Source of the DNA: Posidonia oceanica
Taxonomy: Eukaryota; Streptophyta; Magnoliopsida; Alismatales; Posidoniaceae
Length of the DNA stretch: 64,000 nt
Assembly (NCBI GenBank): GCA_037176725.1
Contig: JAZBRS010000026.1
Location: forward strand, 103,647,501 to 103,711,500
Direction of reading: 5' to 3'
Shown here: piece after piece, positions 55,048 to 64,000 of the stretch
Position numbering within the stretch: the first letter of the stretch is position 1
Layout of the letters: the number at the start of each line of letters is the position of its first letter
Notes under the pieces: model-generated
Told to the model about the DNA's origin: nothing
Seen by the model: only the letters and a program-made list of their open reading frames with translations
The model's database searches: none
Translations under genes and position numbers: made by a program

Positions 55048-57539
55048 TCAGGATGGAGATGCTAGGTCCGCTCCTACGCTGCTGATGCTGTCAGCAGGGT
55101 CTGCTGTCGGCAGTGCGGGGAGCACTGGGGCTGCTGATGGCAGTGCAGGGAGCACTGGAGCTACTAGGGTTGAAGGAAATACAGACCTGGATGGTGCTGT
55201 GCTCGGGTTTGCTGTTGTTGCTACCGTTGTGTCTCCGAGCGTCCCCCGGGCGAACTGGGAAAGGTGAGCAGAGGAGATTGCACCGATGAGATCAGAAGGA
55301 TCCATCAGGGCGGAGCTGGACTCAGAGAAGACTGGAGTGAGGGAGAAGACCCCCGAGGTTCCGACATCTTCGTAGCCTACAAGCTCGGAAGAGGAAGGAC
55401 CGGCTACACTAAGTTGTGCAAGTGCTGGTGCAAGTGCGTGTGCAGGTGTCGGTGTATGTGCTACCTCCTACGCGACAACGCTGATGACCTTGCGGTCGAT
55501 CAGGCCCTGAACGACATCCTGTAAAGTGAAGCAGTTATCCGTCGAATGCCTCGTAGCTCGATGGAAGCTGCAGAACTGATCCGTGTTATACCACCGCGGA
55601 GGGGGATTCGGTGATGGACAGATTACCGGGAGTCTCAGGTGTGACTCAATCTAAGGGAAGATAACACTCAGTGGTTCGGCTAGAAGGGTGTAAGCACTCT
55701 CAGCTCGACGAGGTTGTCTTTGCCCTGGTTGGAGTCCTTGCCGAGCGGGTGTGACGTGATGCACGGGCTCGACGGTGGTAGTGTGTGCAACACTATGTGC
55801 GTACTCTAGTGGAAAAGTGTATGACTAACTCGCTGCAATGGCAGGCTCTGTAGGAGGCCCGACATATGCGACGGCGTGGTGTTCAGAGTAGCCAGGAGCG
55901 GAGTCTCTATTGCGGGTGTTGCCGCGGTGATTGTTGCTGGAGTTGTTGTTGATCGGGCCAGCTATTGCAACGAGTGCGGGGAAATGTCCACTTTATAGTG
56001 TGCTTTCCACGCGGGCGCCAAATCTAATCAGCGATGCGAGACTAGTGACTGGTTGGATGGATAGCAGGGCTCCAATCGTTGGTTGCGCCCCTTTGATGAT
56101 CATGTCGATAGATTCCTTGACGGAGGGTCTATCTCTGACCTAGGCGGGTACGGAACGCTAGCGACCGACATACTCCCCGAATGGCTCGTGGGGCCTCTGT
56201 CAAATGGCAACAAGATCCTCTCGCTTGGGGATCAAGTCGAGGTTGAAAGAATACTGATCAAGGAAAGCCTAGGAAAGGTCCTTCCAAGTCTGAATCGCGG
56301 CCATGTCAAGGGAAGTGAACCACTTGAGCGCGGGACCGGTCAGACTCTTCTGGAATAGGCGGATCAGAAGCCTGTCATCAGCCTGAAGCTGAGGAAGGTC
56401 TCCGCAGTATGCCTTCAGATGCGAAATAAGACAGCCTCTACCGTTGTACTTTCGAAGTCCAGGATGTGGAATTTCGCTGGGAGTGTCGCCTCTGGAAAGA
56501 GATAGAGGTCCCGGAATCGGTAGGATTGGCGGCTCATGCCTTGCACTTAACGAAATGCTCTTTCTAAATTATCTAACCTGACGAGGTAGGCATCTGAAGT
56601 TGCTGCTGGCAATGGTTGCGCAGCAGAGGCAGGGACAGTGTATGCTGTGTGGGTCGCGCGAAAGCGCTCCTTCGAATCCATCATCACACCACCTGGTGTT
56701 GTAGCGTGAGGGCCAGCATACCCGTGCGAGAGTGTAAAGCGCGGTGATGTGTATGTAGGAGCCTGAATATTCTGATGCAAAGGACATGAGTAAAAGGCAT
56801 GCTGTGCTGTGTAAGGTGTAGTGTATGGAGGCTGCAGCTACTACACTGGCACGGTGCCGGGCAACGGGTTATATGGGTGCTGTGCTCCTGCCAATTCAAA
56901 AGACTGGCCACCAAATGATGGAGTAGCATGCTGTGGATAGTGTTGTGTAAGTGCAGAAGGCAGATAAGGTGCCTACATCGCTGAAGCTGTAAGGAGCTGG
57001 GGTGATGACCAGGGCGAAAATACGGTGTGGTGAGCTTGTAGAGTTATAGTGGGCTGCACCAGAACCTCAGGGGTCGGACGAGAAGAGTGGGCCGCAGTCG
57101 GGTCGAGTGCGAAGGCCATACCCCACAGCCTATCAGCCATAGCCAACAGACGTCGTGCTTGTGAGGTAGGGAACTCGTCGACCGATGAGCCAGGACGCAA
57201 AGGAGTGTCCACCAAAGGGGGCACGGAAACCAAGGAAGCAATAGGAGTAGATCCTACACAAAAGGCAACCACAGAAGGCTGAATTCCCGAAATGGAAAGG
57301 CCCTGAGAAGGAACAGAAGGCAATGCTACTGGAGCCCAAGTGGCGGTCACCGCAGTTGACTTGGTGACAAGCTCTAGATCGACTGAGGTCTGCCCTTGTT
57401 CCAGATCGAGGGACTGAGAAGTTTCCTGCACCAGAAGAGGTGAGGAGACGGAGGATGTCAAAGCACGGGAAGGAGAGACCGAAGTCGGTATCTCCTCTGA
57501 CGCCAAAGAGGAAGAGGGCTCGTCGGTATGCTGGGCCAT
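55048..57539 (-). pseudogene. gag of element B
   Basis: ATG at 57539-57537 starts MAQHTDEPSSSLASEE; the open part runs to 56973. Beyond this, frames change but homology to element A's gag continues: FGGQSFELAGAQHPYN, SHGYAGPHATTPGGVMMDS, the gag fold region (about 56100-56350) and the zinc-finger-like FCSFHRATRHSTDNCFTL near 55550. The end is a Ser/Ala/Pro-rich tail with VAPVLPALPSAAPVLPALP (55048-55305) and a stop, with nothing of protease or RT after it. Stops and frameshifts make this copy defective. Confidence 0.82.
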
Positions 57540-58663
57540 AATGGACAGTGAGCGAGTGTGAACAGGTCTGCAATTGAAAGTAGAAACACGAGACCTAAGA
57601 CGAGCTATTATCGAAGGCGACAGATAGCTCAAAGACTGAGAGGAGGGACACTCGAGATCCTGGCTGAGGAACTCACACCTACCTGCAAAACAACAAAGGC
57701 GTTAGAGTATGTACGCAAAAAGAGTTATTAAGGGTGGCATGAATGGCACACGTGCAAAATGAATGTCCTATTATGCGCTCTCTCATCATGCATGTCCTGA
57801 GTAGGCGGCCTACTAGGACTCACTCATGGGTATGGGATTTATTGACTCCAGGTTAGAAAAAGTAGGTCCCCGTTCTAAATCCTGACCAAAGCTCAGGCGG
57901 TGAACGGGTGGTGCATTAGTGGTCTTGACCCTACCGAAGCATGAGCTGTACCCTCTACTAGCACCGACACAACCCCTGACAAGGGGGGACAGACCGACCA
58001 ACTCGTCCGGTGCCAAAGCAGCTGAACGAGAGACCGGGACTATCCTTGTCAGACTAAGTGGGTGGACTCAGGGATGAGAAGATGCATGCTTTCTAAAATG
58101 ATCAATCATGTGATATGCATTAGAGTGGTTTACTTGCATTTTATTTAACCAAGGGGGAAAATTACAAGTTTAGCTCTAGTTGTGCTTAAGATTAAAAAGT
58201 TGACTTTATTGTTGCTTTTAAATTAAGCCAAAAGGGGAGCAAACATGTTTCTAATATCCTAAGCATGGCAAAAGCATGAAGGAGAAAGAAACAGGAAGTC
58301 ACGGCATGCAAACAGTCACACAACAAGATAAAAGGCATGTGCATGGCATGTGCATGTGTGTGTGGACATGATAATGAAAAGAAAACACTCATTACATCAA
58401 AAGGCAAGTATACATGGCATGTGCATGTGTGGTGGCATAGCAACTGTGTAAAACAAAACAATTACCACTCAAAAAGCATGTATAGTGCATAAACAAAGCA
58501 AACAAAGGCAATGTAAGCAGTAAAGCATGTAAACAGGCATAAGGCAAGCAATAAAGCATGGTAAAGGGCATAAGACAAGCAAAAGCAAGGCAAAGGGCGT
58601 AAGGCAAGCAAAATGAGAAATCCAAGCAAGTGAGAAAGCCAAAACGAAAGCCGAAGTCTAAAA
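57540..58663 (-). other. 5' leader of element B
   Basis: The block at 57822-58085 matches A's leader; both have GTACCCTCTACTAGCACCGA-like and GGACAGACCGACC-like words. The part at 58300-58460 has two units with GGCATGTGCATG about 90 bp apart, also as in A. Noncoding. Confidence 0.6.
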
Positions 58664-58681
58664 TCCCTAGTGGAGTCGCCA
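58664..58681 (-). other. Primer binding site of element B (tRNA-Arg type)
   Basis: TGGCGACTCCACTAGGGA on the minus strand, one base from the LTR. It fits the tRNA-Arg 3' end better than A's site does (GGGA end and A at position 11). Confidence 0.78.
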
Positions 58682-58682
58682 C

Positions 58683-59773
58683 TGTAGCTATCCTGTCTTG
58701 TGAATCCTCGGACCGGCAAAAGGCCAGAGAGAGAGAGGTGTCACTATAAGTACGACGCGAAGAGAAACAACAAAGATAAAGCAAATAGGTGACGTGGAGT
58801 CGCCACCTAGTCTATTAAATCGGGAGATGAGGAAAACCGGGGGAATGCAAGAAAACATGCAAATCGACACAATGCTATGCAAAATGAATGACTCGTGCCA
58901 AGGACAAGGGCAAGATGATCAATGCGGGCCAGAGAAAGAGTAAGGACTCCTCCTTCTTGCATTTGTTGTTGTTGTTCTTTTCTATCGTTTTTCTTCCATA
59001 GGAGGTGGTGGTAGTGGGGTGAAGGAGTTGGTCCGTTTTAGTGTGGGTGATCCTCCTCCTCTTTGCAGTTGTTGTGGTTGTTTTCGTGGGTGATGGGTGC
59101 AGTTCCTATCCGTGGGGGGCAGTGGCAGTTGGAGGTAGAAGGAGAAGAGAAGGAGTCATGAGAAGGAGGGAAAATCATGGGTGCGAGGAAAAACAAGAAG
59201 AAGAGAAGAGGAAGAAGAGAAGAAAAATAAAGAAAAAAAAGAAGAGAGGAAGGAGGGAGTGTGGGCTGCACGTGGAGAAATAAGAAAGAAATAAAAAGAA
59301 AGAAAAAGGGAAGGGGGAGGAAGGTGAGGAGGAAGAGAAAGAAGTAGAAAAAGTAAATAAAATAAAATAAAATAAAAGAGAAAAAAGATGAGGAGGAGGG
59401 TGCTGTTGGAGTGTAGAAAAGAAAAAAGAAGAAATGAAAGAAAGATAGGAAGAAAGAGAAAAAGAAAGAAGATGGAGAAAAAGAGAAAAAGATGATGCAA
59501 TGGGCTTAGGTTTAAATTCTAGGGTTTTATGGGAGAGTTTAGGGTTTTGGGTTTTGGGTTTTGGGTTTTAGGTTTAGGTGGGATTCTTAGGGTTTTCTAG
59601 GGTTTTATGGGAGAGTTTAGGGTTTTGGGTTCTTAGGGTTTTCTAGGGTTTTGTGGGAGAGTTTGGTCTTGGTTTTCAATGTGAGGTTTAACCTAGGGTT
59701 TGTGTAGGTTTTCTAGGTCATATTCCACCAGAGAGAGAGCCATTAAACAGGGGTCAAAAGTGGGGTGTCAACA
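58683..59773 (-). repeat. 5' LTR of element B
   Basis: TGTAGCTATCCTGTC to GGGGTGTCAACA, 1,091 bp. It is very similar to the left LTR. It keeps GGAGTCGCCAC at 58796-58806. Confidence 0.92.
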
Positions 59774-59778
59774 CACCT

Positions 59779-60192
59779 TAAAAGGCAAGTAGTTATTTAA
59801 TTAGGTCCGTGCTCAAGCACAAGGAGCCTCCCACTTTCCTCTACTGATCTGGCCAATTAGGTTAGAGAATTTTGATTTGAGAATCTTGAAGGTTAACTTG
59901 GAAGTTAGGAGCTGTCTAATTGTTTTTAGATCAATTTTATTTCTAGGACTTCTTTGAATTATGTGCTAGACTAGGTTACTTCATCTCTCCTATCTATAGA
60001 ATCAGGATTTCACTTCTCATCTCGTAGAATCTTCTCATCTTCCTTAGGGTTTTGTCATCTCCAATCTGTGTCAGTCAGTTACACTATTTTGGGTTATAAA
60101 TTTCACTTTCAATTTCGAACCCAATAATTTAAAAATAGTTGAAGAATTAAAATACTTATCCTGAACCGTTAGAGATAGATATTCATATGTTG
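59779..60192 (+). other. Leader of element C, right part
   Basis: It continues from 50169 after element B is removed. Noncoding. It has the phrase GGAGCCTCCCACTTTCC near 59822. Confidence 0.5.
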
Positions 60193-61245
60193 ATGGAGTA
60201 TCCAATGAATCAAGTTGGATATGGATTTGAATAATTCAATTATGTGGCCCAAAGATCTTTGAATAAGTCAAGTGACCCTTATGCCTCAAATTACAATTTG
60301 AATTGGCGTCAACCTGATTTCTTATGGGACCAAAGATCATATGATGAAGGGTCTAGCTTCAATCAAGCCCAATCTCATTACTTTGAACCTTATCCATATT
60401 CAAACCCACAATACAACTCAACCTTTCCTCCTCTAGATTGTCAACAAGAAAATGAAATTAGGTTAACAAGTCTAGAAAAGAGCCTAGAAGAGCTAGTGGA
60501 AACAAATATATAGACCTCTATCAACATAACTACCAACACTCATGCCATAGATCATGTAGAAACACGGTTAGGTCAGCTAATCAATGTTATAAAGGAGAGA
60601 GAGGAAGGGAACTTTCTTGCTCAACATGGGAACTCCCCTGATCAACCCTGTATTGTCCAAATAATGCCTGAAGTAGAAACCCAAGCCCAGGTAGATGAGC
60701 CCACTAAAGAACCAGTTGGCCAGGTAGACCAATTCATTGCAGAGGTTTCCCTTTCAAGTGATTCTATTACGAAAAAACCTCAACCAAATGATACATTTGA
60801 GGTTAACATGATTAAAGATTTCTTAGAAAAAAAAGACCTAATAGAGGAGGAAATTGAATTTGATCTAGGCTACTTTGACAAAAGTTTTGAGGAGATTTTC
60901 AAAGATGAATTAATGTTTGTTGAAGAAGCCAATGAGTTAACTCAATGTAGGACCCATAAGTCCAACAAGTGGTATAACCCTCCTCCAGAGTCTATCATGT
61001 CTGAGCCCTCATCATTACCATCTACTACAGGCACATTAGAGCTATGTGTCATACCATATCAATCAGTTCTAGTCAATTATGAACTCAAGCCCTCATTTCT
61101 TATTCAACTAATTTACATGGGCTTATCTAATCTAATTTTAGTACTTTGGGAAATTTATGAAGTCCGATTGAGAGAAGTCCAATGGTAGCTTGAACAGGCC
61201 AAAAAAGAAATTGCAAAAGTCCGACCGCCTCCTTGGCCAGATTGA
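60193..61245 (+). pseudogene. Decayed gag-like gene of element C
   Basis: One frame from ATG 60193 with TAA after GYGFE, TAG at about 60511 and TAG at 61186. PYASNYNLNWRQPDFLW resembles the DPYSxTYNPGWRxHPNFSW phrase of Athila-type gag, and VETRLGQLINVIKEREEGNF resembles its coiled-coil plus EEGxFPSQ segment. The rest is acidic (EEEIEFDLGYFDKSFEE) and unrecognised. No zinc finger or protease follows. Function in a particle is inferred only from the gag resemblance. Confidence 0.65.
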
Positions 61246-62664
61246 GATTGTGCCCTAGAGATTGATAAGGTCTTGGATTTTCGTGCACCTCAATTGTGAA
61301 TATGTATAAAATGTACATAATTTTTCTTTTCTTAGCAGTAGAAGCACTCCATCCCGAATCAGGTATCATGGTTCTAATTTTAATTGTTTTTCATTAATCA
61401 TATCAATTGTTGCATACATTGAGGACAATGCATGGTTTAGGTATGGGGGGAGTCTCCTTTGCGTCTTATTCATTTTCTTTAGTTAGAGTTTTTGTGTGAC
61501 ATTTCATTTAAAAAATAAATAAAGTTTTCTTAAAGTTAGAGTTGTATGTACAAAAGTTTTCTTTTCATTTTCTTTAGTTAGAATCTTTTGTGTATTTTTT
61601 CTCCAAAAATAAAGAAAAAAATATATATATATAAAAATAAAAATAAAAACAAATTAGGAATTATCCATAATAATTTAGCTAACTAGGGGTGGATAAGTAA
61701 TTTTGAGTTGGAGTTCAAAGGTAAAACTGATAGAATGGAATCTCTCAAACCTTAGAGTGGAGACAAAATCTAAAAAATAGCATCATCTGGATTATCCTTA
61801 AGCACATGTGTACCTTATCTTGCACTTACACTTTAGTCCTTGACTATGGAGAATAAAGGAAGACCTGAAATACCAGAGCATCAAAAGAGAAAAAGAGAAA
61901 AAGAGAAAAAAAAAAAAAAAAAGAGATTGCTGAAAGTCTAACAATCACTAAGTAACTGGATAATCGTGCATCAAGAAGCATTGGATATTCACGTAAAAAG
62001 GTGCTTGGAGGACAAAAGCATGGAAAAGAAAAATCTTGTCTTTGTAACCTTAGTTACTTGAGTGATTAAGTCCTTAGAGATGTCTCAACACCTGGTGTCC
62101 TAAAGCCATCTGGTTAGGGAATCACCGATCTAAAGTTCGATAAATAGGTAGCCAAGAAAAAGCCTAAGAAAGCAAGAATTAAGTTCTCTAAATTATTCAA
62201 ATGAGATGAAAAGGTATTCAGGTTAGACTTAAAAAATTCACTGTTAAAGACTATTTTTACAAACACAAGGTACATATGAGTCAAATGTAAAGAAGGATGA
62301 TGTGAAAGATGGAAAAGAGTCTCCATGACATGAGGAGGAGAGAGAGATCTTGACTTGAGGTAGAGTTGGAGAATAAAGACTCAAGGTATCTTAGAAGCTT
62401 TCTAACTTGTTAAAATATTGTGGATAGTGATAGTGTAAATAACTTTTTTATCTTTCTTTATTTTTTTCTTTTCTTCTGGGATTTATGGGTAGATCCGCTG
62501 CAAACCCTTACAAGACACCACTCGTCTACTAGGGCAACCTAGGGGTTTAAAGGCTTATTACACGTGCTAAGTGCAATTGCGATTCCTGTGAAAGTGAGTT
62601 AGGATTTTTTTTATTTTTTTTTTCTTTTGTTTGAGTCTATTTTGTTTGAGGACTAGCAAAAGAT
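61246..62664 (+). other. Noncoding 3' region of element C
   Basis: AT-rich. It includes poly(A)-like runs (61900-61920) and a GGTATGGGGGGAG stretch near 61441 that resembles a second polypurine tract. No gene. Confidence 0.5.
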
Positions 62665-62679
62665 AGGTATGGGGGTATT
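62665..62679 (+). other. Polypurine tract of element C
   Basis: AGGTATGGGGGTATT lies directly before the LTR start TGATTAACAC. Confidence 0.65.
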
Positions 62680-63945
62680 TGATTAACACATTATTCTTAC
62701 ATGTTTTATGCCCATATTTATCTCTTTTGTTCATAAATAATATTACTCGAGGTATTTTGTGTAATTTGTGCAGGAACTTTGGACCTGAAGAGAAAAGAGA
62801 ATAAGAAGGAAGAAAAATGATAAAAGACAAAAAGAAATGCAAATCTAAGGATACAAGAAATGGAAATCCGTGTAAGAAATCAAATATACTTTTTCCACAT
62901 GTGTGAACACGAGGAGGAAGATAACATAACAGAATCAACAAAATTAGAGCTAATCTAGGACCAGCTGGCGCCTCCCAAGTGTCAGGGGAAGACCAAGTTG
63001 ACTCAGTCTTTGGCCGTCACATAAATATCTTGGAAACATCTTGTAATTGAAATTCAATTTCCTAAGTTGTATCCGGATTTGTCTCCATGATTACTAAGTC
63101 CTTATAAGCCTATAAAAGGGACCTTTGTGTAAACCATAAGGAGGTTGGATCTTGTACATAAGGAGGCTATCATCTTCCACATTAGGCTTAGATTTTCTTC
63201 TTCTATTGTTTAGAGTTCTTCAAGTTTAGTTTCTATAATCAATGTATTTTATTAATGCAATTTCATTTCTTTATATTAATTATGTCTTGCTCTTCTCCTT
63301 CCCTCTCTTTTATTTTGACGTTTTCCATTATCATGTTAGGCTAAGTTTTTAGATCTAGGGTTTAGCTGAAGTTTATGTATGTTCATATGTTGTGATTAAG
63401 TTTCTCTTTATCTTCTCATGCTTAAATGTTATGATTATGTAGACTGGATGTATATGGCATGGATCGTTTATTATTTGATAAACTTTGATAAATTAATATT
63501 GATGATATCTTTTTAGTCTATGCTTAGGGAAGAATAACTTGGAGGTTGTGTATATAATCGCAAATCTATCATATATCATTTGATTTAGTTTATTTTGTAT
63601 GATTTTATCTTAGGACTTGATAATCTATGGTACTTTGCATATAGGTTATGCTTGTTAGGATAAGAACCATTGAGTAAACTATTTAGATTATGAAGAGAGA
63701 CAAGAGTGGATTTAATCATGTATATTAGATTTTACATAAATGGATTCAAAGTCCTAGGTTTGTTTTAATTAATTTGATTACATTTTATATTTTTAGTTCT
63801 TAATCATCATCACTCTCAAACTCCTTTCAATAACTAATAATTAATCTCTTTGTTTTAAAACTCTATTCTCTTTGGAATCGACTCGTATTTTGCATACGTA
63901 CTACATAGTACACCATGTACTTGCGATTAATTAAAATTTACATCA
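62680..63945 (+). repeat. 3' LTR of element C
   Basis: TGATTAACACATTATTC to TTTACATCA, 1,266 bp, followed by ATTGG. It has a shortened GGCGCC region (62966) versus the left LTR. Confidence 0.92.
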
Positions 63946-64000
63946 ATTGGATACTTAACTTGAGTTGATTTATAGCCTTGATGTACACACTTAAGACATA

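Larger units (their letters stand above)
50175..59773 (-). mobile_element. Element B: gag-only non-autonomous partner of the A group
   Basis: LTRs 50175-51244 and 58683-59773, with CACCT on both sides (50170-50174 and 59774-59778). The 5' end is at the right. It has a primer site, leader and gag like element A, and the same polypurine tract, but no protease, RT or integrase. The 3' half is noncoding and holds the hairpin module twice and a minisatellite. It would need enzymes from a relative such as A. Length 9,599 bp. Confidence 0.93.
45025..63945 (+). mobile_element. Element C: old non-autonomous LTR element with nested insertions
   Basis: Direct repeats begin TGATYARCACATTATTC and end TTTACATCA. 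ATTGG flanks both outer ends (45020-45024 and 63946-63950). A decayed tRNA-Asp-type primer site follows the left LTR and a GGTATGGGGGTATT polypurine tract precedes the right one, so it lies on the plus strand. Removing the nested solo LTR and element B (with their duplications) leaves about 6,248 bp. It has a decayed gag-like reading region only; no protease, RT or integrase was seen. Athila-like primer-site type; exact family uncertain. Confidence 0.9.

Noticed and set aside
61441..61453. Second polypurine tract in element C
   Set aside because: GGTATGGGGGGAG is 1.2 kb from the LTR. The tract next to the LTR (62665-62679) is in the right place.

Overview
This is a stretch of a flowering-plant nuclear chromosome, almost entirely made of nested, mostly dead transposable elements. 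The plant assignment rests on three things: Tat/Ogre-type Ty3/gypsy elements with two RNase H domains, a pentatricopeptide-repeat (PPR) gene, and PIF/Harbinger, hAT and Del/Tekay-like repeats of plant type. I cannot name the species. All family assignments come from reading the sequence and from memory; no database was searched.

Layout. (1) 1-23665: element A, a Tat/Ogre-like LTR retrotransposon on the minus strand. Its 5' LTR is at the right (20669-23665) and its 3' LTR at the left, cut by the window edge. The internal region holds a tRNA-Arg-type primer binding site, a broken gag, a protease, a long linker, RT, a gypsy RNase H, a second (archaeal-type) RNase H, an integrase, an extra gene resembling the plant DUF7745/mobile-domain family, a hairpin module, a minisatellite and a polypurine tract. 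A 4-kb solo LTR (2316-6307) of a related family sits inside A and is flanked by TGCTA duplications. (2) 23793-25092: an antisense solo LTR of family C. (3) 25189-30045: the 3' half of a Del/Tekay-type chromovirus (minus), fused head-to-head at about 30046 to the 3' part of a Ty1/copia element (plus, to about 34649). (4) 34650-42500: AT-rich DNA with foldback/MITE elements, a hAT-type MITE, and a decayed PIF/Harbinger element with an ORF1-like SANT gene and an intron-containing transposase. (5) 42534-44420: a PPR gene with one open frame interrupted by three stop codons, the only host-type gene here. (6) 45025-63945: element C, an old non-autonomous element with ATTGG target duplications. Its 5' LTR carries a 3-kb solo LTR (AGAAC duplications), and its body carries element B (50175-59773, CACCT duplications).

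Elements A and B look like a driver/passenger pair. B has only a gag gene and no protease, RT or integrase. It shares with A the LTR ends, the primer binding site, the polypurine tract, the start and zinc-finger-like part of gag, a leader block of about 260 bp, and a hairpin module near the 3' end. Parts conserved without coding capacity (leader and hairpin module) are the best candidates for cis-acting replication or packaging signals. The most unusual points are this A/B system, the captured DUF7745-like gene in A, the hairpin units, the 312-bp higher-order minisatellite, and a copy of the primer-binding-site complement inside each LTR of the group.
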